Below are positions 1-7,477 of a stretch of DNA of 64,000 nucleotides, piece by piece. The stretch is from Bradyrhizobium sp. 195 (GTDB taxonomy: Bacteria > Pseudomonadota > Alphaproteobacteria > Rhizobiales > Xanthobacteraceae): NCBI RefSeq assembly GCF_023101665.1, contig NZ_CP082163.1, positions 62,001 through 126,000 of the forward strand. The letters run 5' to 3'. The position numbers and the translations under genes were made by a program. How positions within the stretch are numbered: position 1 is the first letter of the stretch; the number at the start of each line of letters is the position of its first letter. The notes below the pieces were generated by a model. That model was not told where the DNA came from and made no database searches. It saw only the letters and a program-made list of their open reading frames with translations.

Positions 1-2
1 CA

Positions 3-683
3 ACAGGCATCGAGGAAGCCGTCCCGACGCGGAGGGGAGGGCAGGGGCCTGCCGATTGGCAGGTCGTGCACGCCGCCTTCCGCGCGATCGTCGATCAGAT
101 TCCGCGTACTGCCACGCGCCAGCAGCTCGAGCCGATCGCCGACGAGCTGTCGCAACTTGCAGACGACGTGCTCAATCTGCTGGAAGCGCACATCAAATCC
201 AAGAATCCGAGCGCCAATGAGTCCCATTCTGAGCGCCACATACAGAATTCAAATCCAGACACCCCTATTGAACTTGAACCTGTCCTTCGAGAAGGCAGGG
301 CGGCGGGAGCTGAGCCCAAACCTCAACCGTCGCGAGTCGGGGAGGGGGCGTATCCGTTAGGAATGGTCCTGAGTGCATGCCCTGACATCGTCGATTATGC
401 GAAGGGTGGGGTTTCGAACTGGCGCGATCTCCTGGCCACAGCGGCCGTTGTACGATCGATGTTGGGGATTAGTCCGAGCGCCTGGGAGGAGGCGCAAGCG
501 GTCATGGGCGAGGTCCCCGCAGCCATCGTCGTCGCGTGCATCCTGCAACGTGGCGCCGCGATCAATTCCGCCGGCGGTTATCTGCGCGGCCTGACGCGAA
601 AAGCCGAGGTCGGCGAATTTTCGCTTGGCCCGATCCTGATGGCGCAAATCAATTCCCGGCGGCGAGACAAGCAGCGGGCGTGA
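3..683 (+). CDS. repC: Plasmid replication initiator RepC, C-terminal part (5' end outside window)
   Basis: The reading frame is open from the window edge and ends at 683, giving about 226 residues. The last 110 residues (DIVDYAKGGVSNWRDL, then a segment with NSAGGYLRGLTRKA) match my memory of the C-terminal domain of RepC, the replication initiator of repABC plasmids in Hyphomicrobiales. The full family is about 400 residues, so roughly the first half lies upstream. The GTG at 66 is internal and not the start. In repABC plasmids the origin lies inside repC and repA/repB sit upstream. Those partners are not visible here. The ParA/ParB pair at 4.8-6.5 kb is a separate cassette. Confidence 0.85.
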   Translation, partial: TGIEEAVPTRRGGQGPADWQVVHAAFRAIVDQIPRTATRQQLEPIADELSQLADDVLNLLEAHIKSKNPSANESHSERHIQNSNPDTPIELEPVLREGRAAGAEPKPQPSRVGEGAYPLGMVLSACPDIVDYAKGGVSNWRDLLATAAVVRSMLGISPSAWEEAQAVMGEVPAAIVVACILQRGAAINSAGGYLRGLTRKAEVGEFSLGPILMAQINSRRRDKQRA

Positions 684-792
684 GGCGATGACGTGACGGT
701 CCCCAGACCTTGCCTTTTTCGTGTGATCGAAAGTGCCGGCGCTGGCCCGGCTGCTGCACTGTGTCGGCGCAAAGCCGTTCGGAGAGATCGTC

Positions 793-1212
793 ATGGCAAA
801 ATGCCCTCCAATCATGCTCACGCCGTTTTTCCAGCTTCGCGATGAAGACGCCGTCGAGCAACGGACTTACGTGGCAGGGTTCGCCGACCAGGAGGGCGAG
901 GCTTGGGGGACGCTGGTCCCGTTGGATGCGGAGATGGTCGAGAACGCCGTTCTGGGACAACAGACATTCACGGTCTGGTGCAACTCTGACGGTTGCATCC
1001 AACCGCAGCCGACCAGCGACGGCCTGTTTGAAGAGCTTCTGGAGAAGGGCCAATTGAAGGACGCGCCCCTCGATGAACTCGTCGCCGAAGCCATCGAACA
1101 GGGCAAGAATGAACCCAATGATGACATCCTCGATATGTTCGAGACCCTGCATGACCGGCTAGGGCGGGCGCAAGACATGGTCGCTGACGAGATCGCGCGG
1201 CGCAGGCGATGA
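793..1212 (+). CDS. Conserved hypothetical protein, 139 aa
   Basis: An acidic soluble protein with no membrane segment and no domain I recognise. I choose ATG 793 because GGAGAG at 781-786 sits seven bases before it. The longer reading from 733 has no ribosome-binding site. The C-terminal half (residues about 75-139) is strongly acidic and helical in look, and ends in a basic cluster. It follows repC in the same direction with a gap of about 110 bases, so it may be a plasmid accessory gene. Function unknown. Confidence 0.6.
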   Translation: MAKCPPIMLTPFFQLRDEDAVEQRTYVAGFADQEGEAWGTLVPLDAEMVENAVLGQQTFTVWCNSDGCIQPQPTSDGLFEELLEKGQLKDAPLDELVAEAIEQGKNEPNDDILDMFETLHDRLGRAQDMVADEIARRRR

Positions 1213-1296
1213 CTCCTCGCGCCGTGTATGCGCCTGCGGTTCAGTTCTGCGTCGAGCGCGCGAGTTGGCTGCAGCAAGGGTCCCGGCTTTATTTCT

Positions 1297-1455
1297 TCAG
1301 AACGGCTCCGGGCCAAGAGCAAGGCCGACGGCCATAGCCGCCACAAGGGTGAACAGCAGACCGGCACCGCAGAAGATCGCGATGGTCTTCAGGTCCTCAA
1401 CGTCGGTTGCCGGACGTCTGACGCGCGAGAGCGCCCTCGCCAAGGTGGCTATCAT
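1297..1455 (-). CDS. Small single-span membrane protein, 52 aa
   Basis: The ORF can be opened to 1635, but the start at 1455 is preceded by GGAGGAG four bases upstream on the minus strand, which decides it. The protein has a basic N-terminus (residues 1-19), an acidic stretch with TDVEDLK, then a hydrophobic segment with AIFCGAGLLFTLV (about residues 27-46). Small proteins with this DVE-LK-IAIFCG pattern are common in Bradyrhizobium in my memory. Inner-membrane location is inferred. Function unknown. Confidence 0.6.
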   Translation of the reverse strand: MIATLARALSRVRRPATDVEDLKTIAIFCGAGLLFTLVAAMAVGLALGPEPF

Positions 1456-1763
1456 CTGTCTCCTCCGAAGAACGCGAGATGAGACCATAGAGGACCCGGC
1501 CGCGGAGCCGTGTGAGCTACGTCTCAATGACAACTCGATTTTCGAGAGCCGGTTGGCGGGCAAGCATTGCACCAGCTTGGTGCCGCCGGTTTGCAGTCGT
1601 TGACCACGCATCGATGCTGTCGGGCGGCCCAGCAATCTCGTAGCAAAGATGCGAAAAGCGGCGGCCGAGATGGCCTGGACCGGCCAGGAAAGTCGTGAAC
1701 ATTCGTCCCGGCCGATGAAGAAGACGCCGAAAACTGACGACCGGGCCGCGCTCGGACGAGGTC
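1456..1763. other. Intergenic, nothing recognised
   Basis: About 300 bases between two small minus-strand genes. It carries the ribosome-binding site of the 52-aa gene at its left edge. I see no coding, RNA or repeat signal in the rest. Confidence 0.4.
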
Positions 1764-1964
1764 TTAAGCTTCGCCGGACCCCGAAAACAGCGCCGTCGGT
1801 GGCGTCGCGCGCGGGGGCGGGAGAGTCCGACCGCCTCCGGATCCTGGTCTGCTCTTCAGGTCGTATCGTTGGGCCAGGTCGAGTAGCCGCCGCTTGGTGA
1901 ACGGGTCCGCGCTCTCGGCCAGATCGCGCGCCCGCTGGGCGAAGCTCTTGTAAAATTCTTCCAC
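1764..1964 (-). CDS. Small conserved hypothetical protein, 66 aa
   Basis: It starts with GTG at 1964, behind a G-rich stretch. The first 40 residues (MEEFYKSFAQRARDLAESAD, then PFTKRRLLDLAQRYD) follow a pattern I know from many small Bradyrhizobium proteins: a charged helical segment of the type YK-FA-RARELAE-ADPFTK-RLLDLA-RYD. The tail after residue 41 is proline- and glycine-rich and probably disordered. No function is known to me. Confidence 0.6.
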   Translation of the reverse strand: MEEFYKSFAQRARDLAESADPFTKRRLLDLAQRYDLKSRPGSGGGRTLPPPRATPPTALFSGSGEA

Positions 1965-2034
1965 GACGCCACCCCCCGCAACATCACTGAAAACCGGATT
2001 TCACTGTGAGACGCGCTCCGCGTCAAGCGGTCTG

Positions 2035-2295
2035 GTGCATGCGGACAAGTTTCGGCGATTGACTTGTGCTCGCGGCGCACCGGGAACTAAGCTGGTCCCG
2101 GCAGGGAAAAACCATGACCCACTCTACCTGAGCCGGAAGCTGTGCCCAAGGTGCGGGAAGCCGATGACGGCCGTGCCCGACGATGTCGCACCCGGCCGGC
2201 CGCGCCACGTTTGCCTGGTCTGCTAGGACGATCCGCTGCGCGATCCCGCCGCCGGGAAGTGGGCGGAAAGCCCGCTGCGGCCGCCGGCCAAATAA
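2035..2295 (+). pseudogene. Small zinc-ribbon protein interrupted by an in-frame TAG
   Basis: Residues 1-63 end in CPRCGKPM ... CLVC, then TAG at 2224-2226. The same frame continues directly after the stop with DDPLRDPAAGKWAESPLRPPAK and ends at TAA 2293-2295. The paired CxxC motifs suggest a zinc ribbon. The tail (DDPLRDPA-KW-ESPLRPP) is a familiar ending of small Bradyrhizobium proteins of this kind, so the TAG looks like a nonsense mutation and not the real terminus. Alternative: a 63-aa protein is made and still binds zinc, since both CxxC pairs precede the stop. Confidence 0.6.
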
Positions 2296-2996
2296 CGTTC
2301 GAGCCGAAATCGAGCCCGGCAGCCGGATTGCTGCAGAGGCCGATTGTGCTCACAACCCTGTCCAACGCTGTTGCAATCCGAACGTCCAGCTTCGTGCCAT
2401 CGCGCGTACCGGCGGAATCGCCCGGACTCGGTGGCCGGCATGTCCAGCGACGCTAGCATCTGTTTCACGCCCCGCACGGCGGTCAGTCGCATGGATGCGG
2501 AGGGCGGGGTTGCATCCACATGGCGAGTACGTCGCCAGCCTCGTTATCGATCTTGCGATGGCGAGTTCGACAGTGCGCCTAAGTTGCTGATCGCGACGGT
2601 TTCCATTGCGTGTGATGACGCGGCGTTTAGGTGGTCTGCTTAAGGTGAACGACGTTTCGCTGCTACGCCTGTTGCCTTGAGATCCGAATGGCCGATAGGG
2701 CCGCCTGTCTTCATCCCATGTGTTTTTGCGACGGGCGCACCCATCTGCGTCCTCGATAAAGGCTGGTCTGACCGAAGGCCGATCCCGCTTCGCGGGCTCT
2801 CGATCTTGTCCCTGCAACGACCGTCCTCGACTTTCTTCCCCTGGCGCTGCGCACCATTCCTCGCGGTCCAAGAAAGTCGCTGCCGGCCGCCCTCCATTTC
2901 ATTTCGGCCCTTTGGGTGCAGGTCGATCGCCTCCGGTCTCACGACCGCCATCGAGGTCGCGATAGGCGCGGCCCGAGAAAACAAGGGCATGAGACA
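2296..2996. other. Non-coding stretch, nothing recognised
   Basis: Seven hundred bases without an ORF that I can support. Several open frames exist on both strands, but they are arginine- and serine-rich and look like GC-driven noise. The right end must hold the promoter and leader of the DUF736 gene at 2997. Confidence 0.45.
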
Positions 2997-3308
2997 ATGG
3001 CTACCATCGGCACCTTCACCTCCACGGGCAATGGCTTCTCCGGCGCAATCAAGACGCTCAACCTCAACGTCAAGGCCAAGCTGATCCGCGTCGAGAACCC
3101 ATCCGACAAGGGACCGCACTTCCGCATCTACTCGGGCAACGTCGACTTGGGTGCGGCCTGGCAGAAGACCGCCAAGGACACCGAGCGCGACTACCTCTCC
3201 GTCAAGCTGGACGATCCGAGCTTCCCCGCTCCGATCTACGCCACCCTGACCGAGGTCGAAGGTGCGGAAGGCCTCCAGCTGATCTGGTCCCGGCCGAACC
3301 GGGACTGA
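2997..3308 (+). CDS. DUF736 family protein, 103 aa
   Basis: ATG 2997 opens [20 protein letters not shown], the hallmark start of DUF736. The rest shows the usual core ([18 protein letters not shown], then a GAAWQKTA segment, then a [12 protein letters not shown] segment) at normal family length. DUF736 genes are frequent on plasmids and integrative elements of Hyphomicrobiales, near replication and transfer genes. The biochemical role is unknown. A 47-aa gene follows in the same direction, probably co-transcribed and ended by the hairpin at 3502-3521. Confidence 0.9.
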   Translation: MATIGTFTSTGNGFSGAIKTLNLNVKAKLIRVENPSDKGPHFRIYSGNVDLGAAWQKTAKDTERDYLSVKLDDPSFPAPIYATLTEVEGAEGLQLIWSRPNRD

Positions 3309-3369
3309 AGCTCAGCCAGTGGGCTCCGCCGCACGGCGGGGCCTGCTTCCTTCGACCGGAGATGCGATC

Positions 3370-3513
3370 ATGACCATCGACACTATCGAAGAATTGCGCG
3401 CCGAGCTCCGCGAATGCCTGTTTACGCCGGCGGAGCGTAAGGCGCTCGAGCTTGAACTCGCCGAACTCATCCGCCAACGCGACGAAGCGCTTGCAGCTGA
3501 GGAGGGGGCATAA
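3370..3513 (+). CDS. Small helical protein downstream of DUF736, 47 aa
   Basis: Starts at ATG 3370 (MTIDTIEELRAELRECLFT). The whole protein is charged and helical (ELELAELIRQRDEALAAEE) and ends at the hairpin at 3502-3521, whose loop contains the stop codon. Short proteins of this look often follow DUF736 genes. The helical pattern with regular leucines suggests oligomerisation. Function unknown. Confidence 0.6.
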   Translation: MTIDTIEELRAELRECLFTPAERKALELELAELIRQRDEALAAEEGA

Positions 3514-3521
3514 GCCCCCTC
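3502..3521. terminator. Strong hairpin between DUF736 unit and HU gene
   Basis: Perfect inverted repeat GAGGGGGC / GCCCCCTC with loop ATAA (3510-3513). The TAA stop of the 47-aa gene lies within the loop region. It separates the plus-strand DUF736 unit from the convergent HU gene ending at 3532, so it could act in both directions. There is no long T-run. Confidence 0.6.
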
Positions 3522-3531
3522 GTCTTGCGCC

Positions 3532-3837
3532 TTATGATCCAGCGTCGCTAGGGTCCGCTGCTCCGTTGAGGACATCCTTAATAGCTTTGGCAGGCGTAAA
3601 AGTCAGCTTCCTGGAAGCTGCGATCGCAATCGTTGCGCCGGTCGACGGATTGCGGCCCTCACGCGCGGGGCTATCCTTGACCTTGAACTTGCCAAACCCA
3701 GGAAGGCTCGTCTCGGCTCCGCTTACGGCCGCATCAGCGATCGCCTTGAACGCGCCATCGACGATGGTTTTCGCCTGAGCCTCTGTCAGGTCGTTCTCGG
3801 CTGCAATCTTTTCGGCGAGCTCATTGGCAGTGGTCAT
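3532..3837 (-). CDS. HU family DNA-binding protein
   Basis: 101 residues, the usual length for HU/IHF. It begins MTTANELAEKIAAENDLTEA, with the helical dimerisation half followed by the beta-arm region (GFGKFKVKDSPAREGRNPSTGA) carrying the conserved GF-G-F and RNP-TG motifs that contact DNA. HU proteins bend and compact DNA. Plasmid-borne copies are common and may act as replicon-specific nucleoid proteins. Convergent with the DUF736 unit. Confidence 0.95.
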   Translation of the reverse strand: MTTANELAEKIAAENDLTEAQAKTIVDGAFKAIADAAVSGAETSLPGFGKFKVKDSPAREGRNPSTGATIAIAASRKLTFTPAKAIKDVLNGAADPSDAGS

Positions 3838-3877
3838 GGGACGAGCTCCGGCTTGCTTCGGTTTTGCTCGTCTGACA

Positions 3878-4155
3878 TCAAGGTCGTGGAACAGATAGAG
3901 CCGGGATCACAGGTAGAGCCGTAATCCCCGAGAAATTGCCTGACTGCGATAGCTTTTCGTCAACTGCAACGTAAACGCGCCTTCGCTTGGCGCGCTCCAG
4001 CCGTCTGAACGCTTCGATCGCGTCCGCACTGCCATCGAAGGTCTGCACCACCGTGCCGATCCGGCCCCAAATGCGGATCAGCGATATTTCTCCGAACAAG
4101 GTCGGCTGCGTGGACAACGCATAGAACGCATATTGCGCTCGGCATCTGCTTCCAT
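3878..4155 (-). pseudogene. WGR-domain protein, frameshifted near its N-terminus
   Basis: The frame from about 4125 leftwards encodes FYALSTQPTLFGEISLI, then RIWGRIGT and an FDGSADAIEAF segment, a WGR domain with the W-G-R intact. The preceding residues of the domain (EADAERNM, expected just before RFYAL) are found in another frame, starting at ATG 4155 and running to 4129. The switch at 4127-4129 removes about one codon plus one base relative to the second WGR gene at 40870, which reads RRDPARNMARFYVL. The longer uninterrupted reading begins at an ATG inside the palindrome at 4181-4207 and gives an unlikely N-terminus. Probably inactive, or a sequencing indel. Confidence 0.6.
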
Positions 4156-4180
4156 GGCAAAACGCCGTCCAATGAGGTTT

Positions 4181-4207
4181 ATGAATCGACCGGGCAGATC
4201 GATTCAT
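4181..4207 (-). promoter_or_regulatory. Inverted repeat upstream of WGR gene 1 (shared with WGR gene 2)
   Basis: Perfect 9-bp arms ATGAATCGA (4181-4189) and TCGATTCAT (4199-4207) with a 9-base spacer. The same core TGAATCG / CGATTCA, with the same 11-base core spacing, occurs before the other WGR gene at 40801-40825. This suggests an operator for one shared regulator. Confidence 0.5.
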
Positions 4208-4730
4208 TCTATCGATAGGTCAATCGCGTCGGAAATTGCCTCAACTTTGCTGGACTAAATCTTTCCTCAACGGCGACTTCGCTCTTACGACGCGCGCGGC
4301 GCAATGCCTAGCTTGCGACTGCGGCCTTCTCTATCGCAACAGCCGGCCGTGGACGAGCTTGAGCCGGCGGCACGAATCTCGCTCGCGATAGGTAGAATGT
4401 ATTCTCATCGATGCAGATAGCCGTCGCATAGAAGCATTCGTGTCCGGCAGGCCACTCTTGCAGCAGGGGACGCTTGGGCGAGCCCCTCCGGGGACGGCTC
4501 TACTCGCGCCGCCACGGCGACGCTCCCGGAGCCCGCAAGCGGTCTCCGCGCATTCGCGTGACGATCCTCGCGCGACCGTGTCGACAGCAGTGGTCCTGCA
4601 ACGAGCACGATTTCCAGTCTTGCTTCCCGGAATTTGTTCCCTCGATGGCTATGGGCTGACCTGACTCTTCTGGCAGGGGATTCGCCGGAAGAATTTCGGG
4701 ATCGTTCCGGTGATCGGATTCGCAATCGTC
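4208..4730. other. Intergenic before parA, no gene seen
   Basis: About 520 bases with no supportable ORF. I looked for iterons or an AT-rich origin block and saw none. The left edge abuts the WGR palindrome and the right edge the parS-like palindrome. Confidence 0.4.
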
Positions 4731-4748
4731 TGTTGGTTCAAACCAACA
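4731..4748. promoter_or_regulatory. parS: parS-like 18-bp palindrome before parA
   Basis: TGTTGGTTCAAACCAACA is a perfect palindrome except for the CA centre. It lies about 64 bases before the parA start. The 16-bp core begins GTT and ends AAC, like the parS sites of repABC plasmids, though the centre is CA and not GC. A second copy at 6854-6873 lies before the mobilisation genes. Either the ParB-binding centromere or an operator. Confidence 0.55.
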
Positions 4749-4811
4749 TCCCCACGACATGATGGACGAGAATATGAGCCCAACGCCGCTAGACCCATTC
4801 CGGATTTTGAG

Positions 4812-5573
4812 ATGAAGACCATTGTCATCAACAATCAAAAGGGCGGGGTCGGCAAGACGACTCTTGCTGTCCATTTGGCTTGGTTCATGGCGGAAGCGAA
4901 TCTCCGCGTTCTCGTGATCGACGTTGATGCGCAAAGCAATGCGTCGGACACGTTGAGGCACTACGCCGGCTCAACGTTAGCCGCGGATTTGTTCAAGCCG
5001 GGGGCGCGGATAGTGCCCAGGGAAGGCGAAGGCCTAACGCTCGCGCCGGCCGATAGCTCGCTGACGGATCTCGATCGCAGCAATGCGACCGCCATAACGA
5101 CCCTGCAAGAGAACATCGCTGTCGCGTCGGATCAGTTCGACGCCTGCGTGATCGATACCCCGCCATCGCTTGGACTTCGCAGTGTCGGCTGTTTGGTTGC
5201 GGCGTCGCACGTCCTGGCTCCCATCTATCTGGAAGACTATTCGATCAAGGGCGTCAAAGGTCTGATGCAGACCGTAATCGGCGCGCAGAGGCGTTATGGC
5301 CGCCAGGATACGAGGTTCCTCGGGTTGCTGCCCTCGAACTTCAACACGAAATCGCCGCGTCAAAGGACGCATCTTGAGCAACTCCTGCGAGAGGCTGGCA
5401 AATATGTGTTCCCGGGCCAGATCGTTGCACGGGACGGCTACGCTGAGGCCGTCGCGGAACGCCTGCCGGTCTGGAAGTTGAAGCGCCGCTCTGCGCAGGA
5501 AGCTGGTCGCGAAATCCGCGATGTTCTCGCCAAGATCGTCGCGCAGATGGAGGAGCCGGCACATGGCGCTTGA
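4812..5573 (+). CDS. parA: ParA family partition ATPase
   Basis: 253 residues from ATG 4812. The deviant Walker A motif KGGVGKTT is at residues 10-17, followed by VLVIDVDAQSNAS (A' box) and CVIDTPPSLG (Walker B). The protein is short and lacks an N-terminal DNA-binding helix-turn-helix, so it is a small type Ib-like or Soj-like ParA. It would drive segregation of the replicon together with ParB, whose gene overlaps its 3' end by 11 bases. The palindrome at 4731-4748 lies in the presumed promoter, fitting autoregulation. The upstream in-frame extension to 4710 overlaps that palindrome and is unlikely. Confidence 0.9.
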   Translation: MKTIVINNQKGGVGKTTLAVHLAWFMAEANLRVLVIDVDAQSNASDTLRHYAGSTLAADLFKPGARIVPREGEGLTLAPADSSLTDLDRSNATAITTLQENIAVASDQFDACVIDTPPSLGLRSVGCLVAASHVLAPIYLEDYSIKGVKGLMQTVIGAQRRYGRQDTRFLGLLPSNFNTKSPRQRTHLEQLLREAGKYVFPGQIVARDGYAEAVAERLPVWKLKRRSAQEAGREIRDVLAKIVAQMEEPAHGA

Positions 5574-6540
5574 TCTCAGCTTTAAGCAGCTCATCGACGC
5601 CGCGGAAGATGGTGCTGCAATCGGGCAACCGACTTGCGTCTCCATCAACAGTATTGACGAAGATCCGGACCAGCCCCGTCGCAGCTTCGACGAACAGAAG
5701 CTCGAGGAGCTTGCGGAATCGGTCCTTCAGCATGGCGTGCTGCAACCGATCGTGCTGCGACAGGCGACCGAGGAAGGCCGGTACGTGATCGTCATGGGTG
5801 CGAGGCGGTATCGTGCCGCTAAGCGCGCCGGGCTCCGTGAGATTCCAGCATTCATTCGTGCGATCGGTCCTGCGGATCGATATGCTCAGATGATCGAGAA
5901 TATCCAGCGTGACGACCTCAATGCCCCCGAAATTGCGGCATTCATCGCGAACCGTCTGGAGCTAGGCGATAGCCAGGCCGACATCTCGCGCAAGCTCGGC
6001 AAGCCCAGGGACTGGGTATCTCGCTACGCGTCGGTCCAGAGTATGCCGGAGTTCCTCCGGTCGAAGCTTGCTGGCTCGTCAATCCGTGCTGTGTATGAAC
6101 TCTTCCAAGCGTGGCGCGAACAGCCCAACGCCATCGAGACCTTATGCGCAGCGCAGGAGAGCTTTACCGATGCACACGCACGTCAGCTGGCTCGCAAAAT
6201 TCGGACTGAAGGCCGCGGTTCTTGTGCTGATGGCGAAGGTGCCCTTGGAGCTCAACCAGAACGAAGTCCGATTGCACCGCGGATGGCATTGCGATCGACA
6301 GAGACGGACCCAGCAACACCGAGCGCGGAAAAACGCTCAAACTCTTCGGTCCACCGAAACGAGAGAATGAGTCCATCACCGACGATTAGAGTACGTCACC
6401 AGGATCGCCCGGGCTGTCTTCTGGTCGATCGACCAGCCTCTCAGGGCTCACGTCATGCCGTGCTGCTGATGGATGGCGCAGACGAAGCGGAAGAAGTTCC
6501 AGCATCGACCATCATAATCGAAGAGGTCCTTTTTGCATGA
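5563..6540 (+). CDS. parB: ParB family partition/DNA-binding protein
   Basis: 325 residues from ATG 5563, with GGAGG at 5551-5555. The N-terminal ParB/sulfiredoxin-like region carries INSIDEDPDQPRRSFDE and MGARRYRAAKRAGLREIP (box II type), followed by a helix-turn-helix (QADISRKLGKPRDWVSRYA). Residues about 215-270 are low-complexity. The last 50 residues (RVRHQDRPGCLLVDR onward) resemble the C-terminal dimerisation domain of KorB-like ParB proteins. It would bind the palindromes flanking the cassette and load ParA. KorB-type proteins also repress plasmid promoters, so it may regulate the mob genes downstream. Confidence 0.88.
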   Translation: MALDLSFKQLIDAAEDGAAIGQPTCVSINSIDEDPDQPRRSFDEQKLEELAESVLQHGVLQPIVLRQATEEGRYVIVMGARRYRAAKRAGLREIPAFIRAIGPADRYAQMIENIQRDDLNAPEIAAFIANRLELGDSQADISRKLGKPRDWVSRYASVQSMPEFLRSKLAGSSIRAVYELFQAWREQPNAIETLCAAQESFTDAHARQLARKIRTEGRGSCADGEGALGAQPERSPIAPRMALRSTETDPATPSAEKRSNSSVHRNERMSPSPTIRVRHQDRPGCLLVDRPASQGSRHAVLLMDGADEAEEVPASTIIIEEVLFA

Positions 6541-6958
6541 AGCTGGTCTTAGACTGCCTCCTCAGAAACACTGCTGCAGTTGGTGCGCCGGCGGAGCGGA
6601 TTTCCCATCCGAAGGATGGCGCATCAGCGCAGCAGCCGGAGGCCGAACGCGCCCCCCACAGCGCTGTAGAGAGGCCGGAGGCTGCTGGAAAGCCGCGGTC
6701 CACATGCTCGGTGCCAACGTTGCCGATCTGCATGGGCCGCATTCGTAGAGTACAGCGACTAAGGGCGACGGCTGCGTCAGAGGTATTCTTCGTATCGATC
6801 GTCGGCTGGGTTGGATCTCACCTGGAGCAACTCGCGAGCTTTGAATGCCGAGCGTGTTGGTTTGAACCAACACCGAGAGGGTGGATAGATTCGCTTTTTC
6901 TAGTGCAGGATAGGCTTCGCGCCAGCGATGTATTACATCGCGATTGGGATTGGATTGC
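6541..6958. other. Intergenic between parB and mob genes, with parS-like site
   Basis: About 420 bases. The only clear feature is the 20-bp palindrome at 6854-6873. No supportable ORF. It probably contains the promoter of the mob genes and could contain oriT, since relaxases usually act next to their own genes, but I see no obvious nic-site hairpin. Confidence 0.4.
6854..6873. promoter_or_regulatory. parS: Second parS-like palindrome, before the mob genes
   Basis: Perfect 9-bp arms GTGTTGGTT and AACCAACAC around a TG centre. The core is the reverse complement of the site at 4732-4747. It lies 85 bases before the MobC-like start, so ParB binding here could couple partition to control of mobilisation. 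Confidence 0.55.
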
Positions 6959-7477
6959 ATGGCTCTGATCTCACTTCGCGTCTCCGACGAAGTCGCGGCG
7001 GAGTTCTCAGTTCTTGCAACTACCCAGGGCGGCAAGTCCGCGCTGCTGCGGCGTCTCATTGCTGATGCACTAGCTGCACCAGCGCCGCGCATCTTGACGT
7101 TGCCTGTCGGACGACCGGAAAAGGTGACGGTGCGATTTCGCGAGAGCGAGATGCGGCAACTCGCGGAAGTCTCGCATCAGCGCGGCATGACCCGCACAGG
7201 CTGGATTGTTGCGCTGGTGCGCTCACGATTGGCGGCGCCCGTGCAGCATTCCCCGAAAGAGCATGAGGCGCTCCGTGCGATCGTTCGCGAGCTCAACCGG
7301 ATCGGCGGCAACATCAACCAGATCGCGCGGGCGGCAAACACAAGTGTGCTGCAGGGCAGGGCGGTCGAGCCCGATCTGTCCGCAATTCAAGAGGCCAAAT
7401 TGGTCATCGAAAGAGAGCTCGCGCAATTGCGTAGCGCGCTGCACGGCAATGCCGACTATTGGAATGGACAGTCATGA
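6959..7477 (+). CDS. MobC-like mobilisation accessory protein
   Basis: 172 residues from ATG 6959. Residues 1-30 (LISLRVSDEVAAEFSVLA) look like a ribbon-helix-helix motif. A second RHH-like unit follows (TVRFRESEMRQLAEVSHQRGMT). Then comes the MobC signature ELNRIGGNINQIARAAN. MobC proteins bind oriT and help the relaxase open the strand. The stop overlaps the relaxase start in ATGA, so the two are translationally coupled. Confidence 0.85.
   Translation: MALISLRVSDEVAAEFSVLATTQGGKSALLRRLIADALAAPAPRILTLPVGRPEKVTVRFRESEMRQLAEVSHQRGMTRTGWIVALVRSRLAAPVQHSPKEHEALRAIVRELNRIGGNINQIARAANTSVLQGRAVEPDLSAIQEAKLVIERELAQLRSALHGNADYWNGQS

Noticed and set aside
6537..6968. 143-aa plus-strand frame spanning the second palindrome
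   Set aside because: It runs across the parS-like site and into the MobC-like gene, with no ribosome site and no known sequence.
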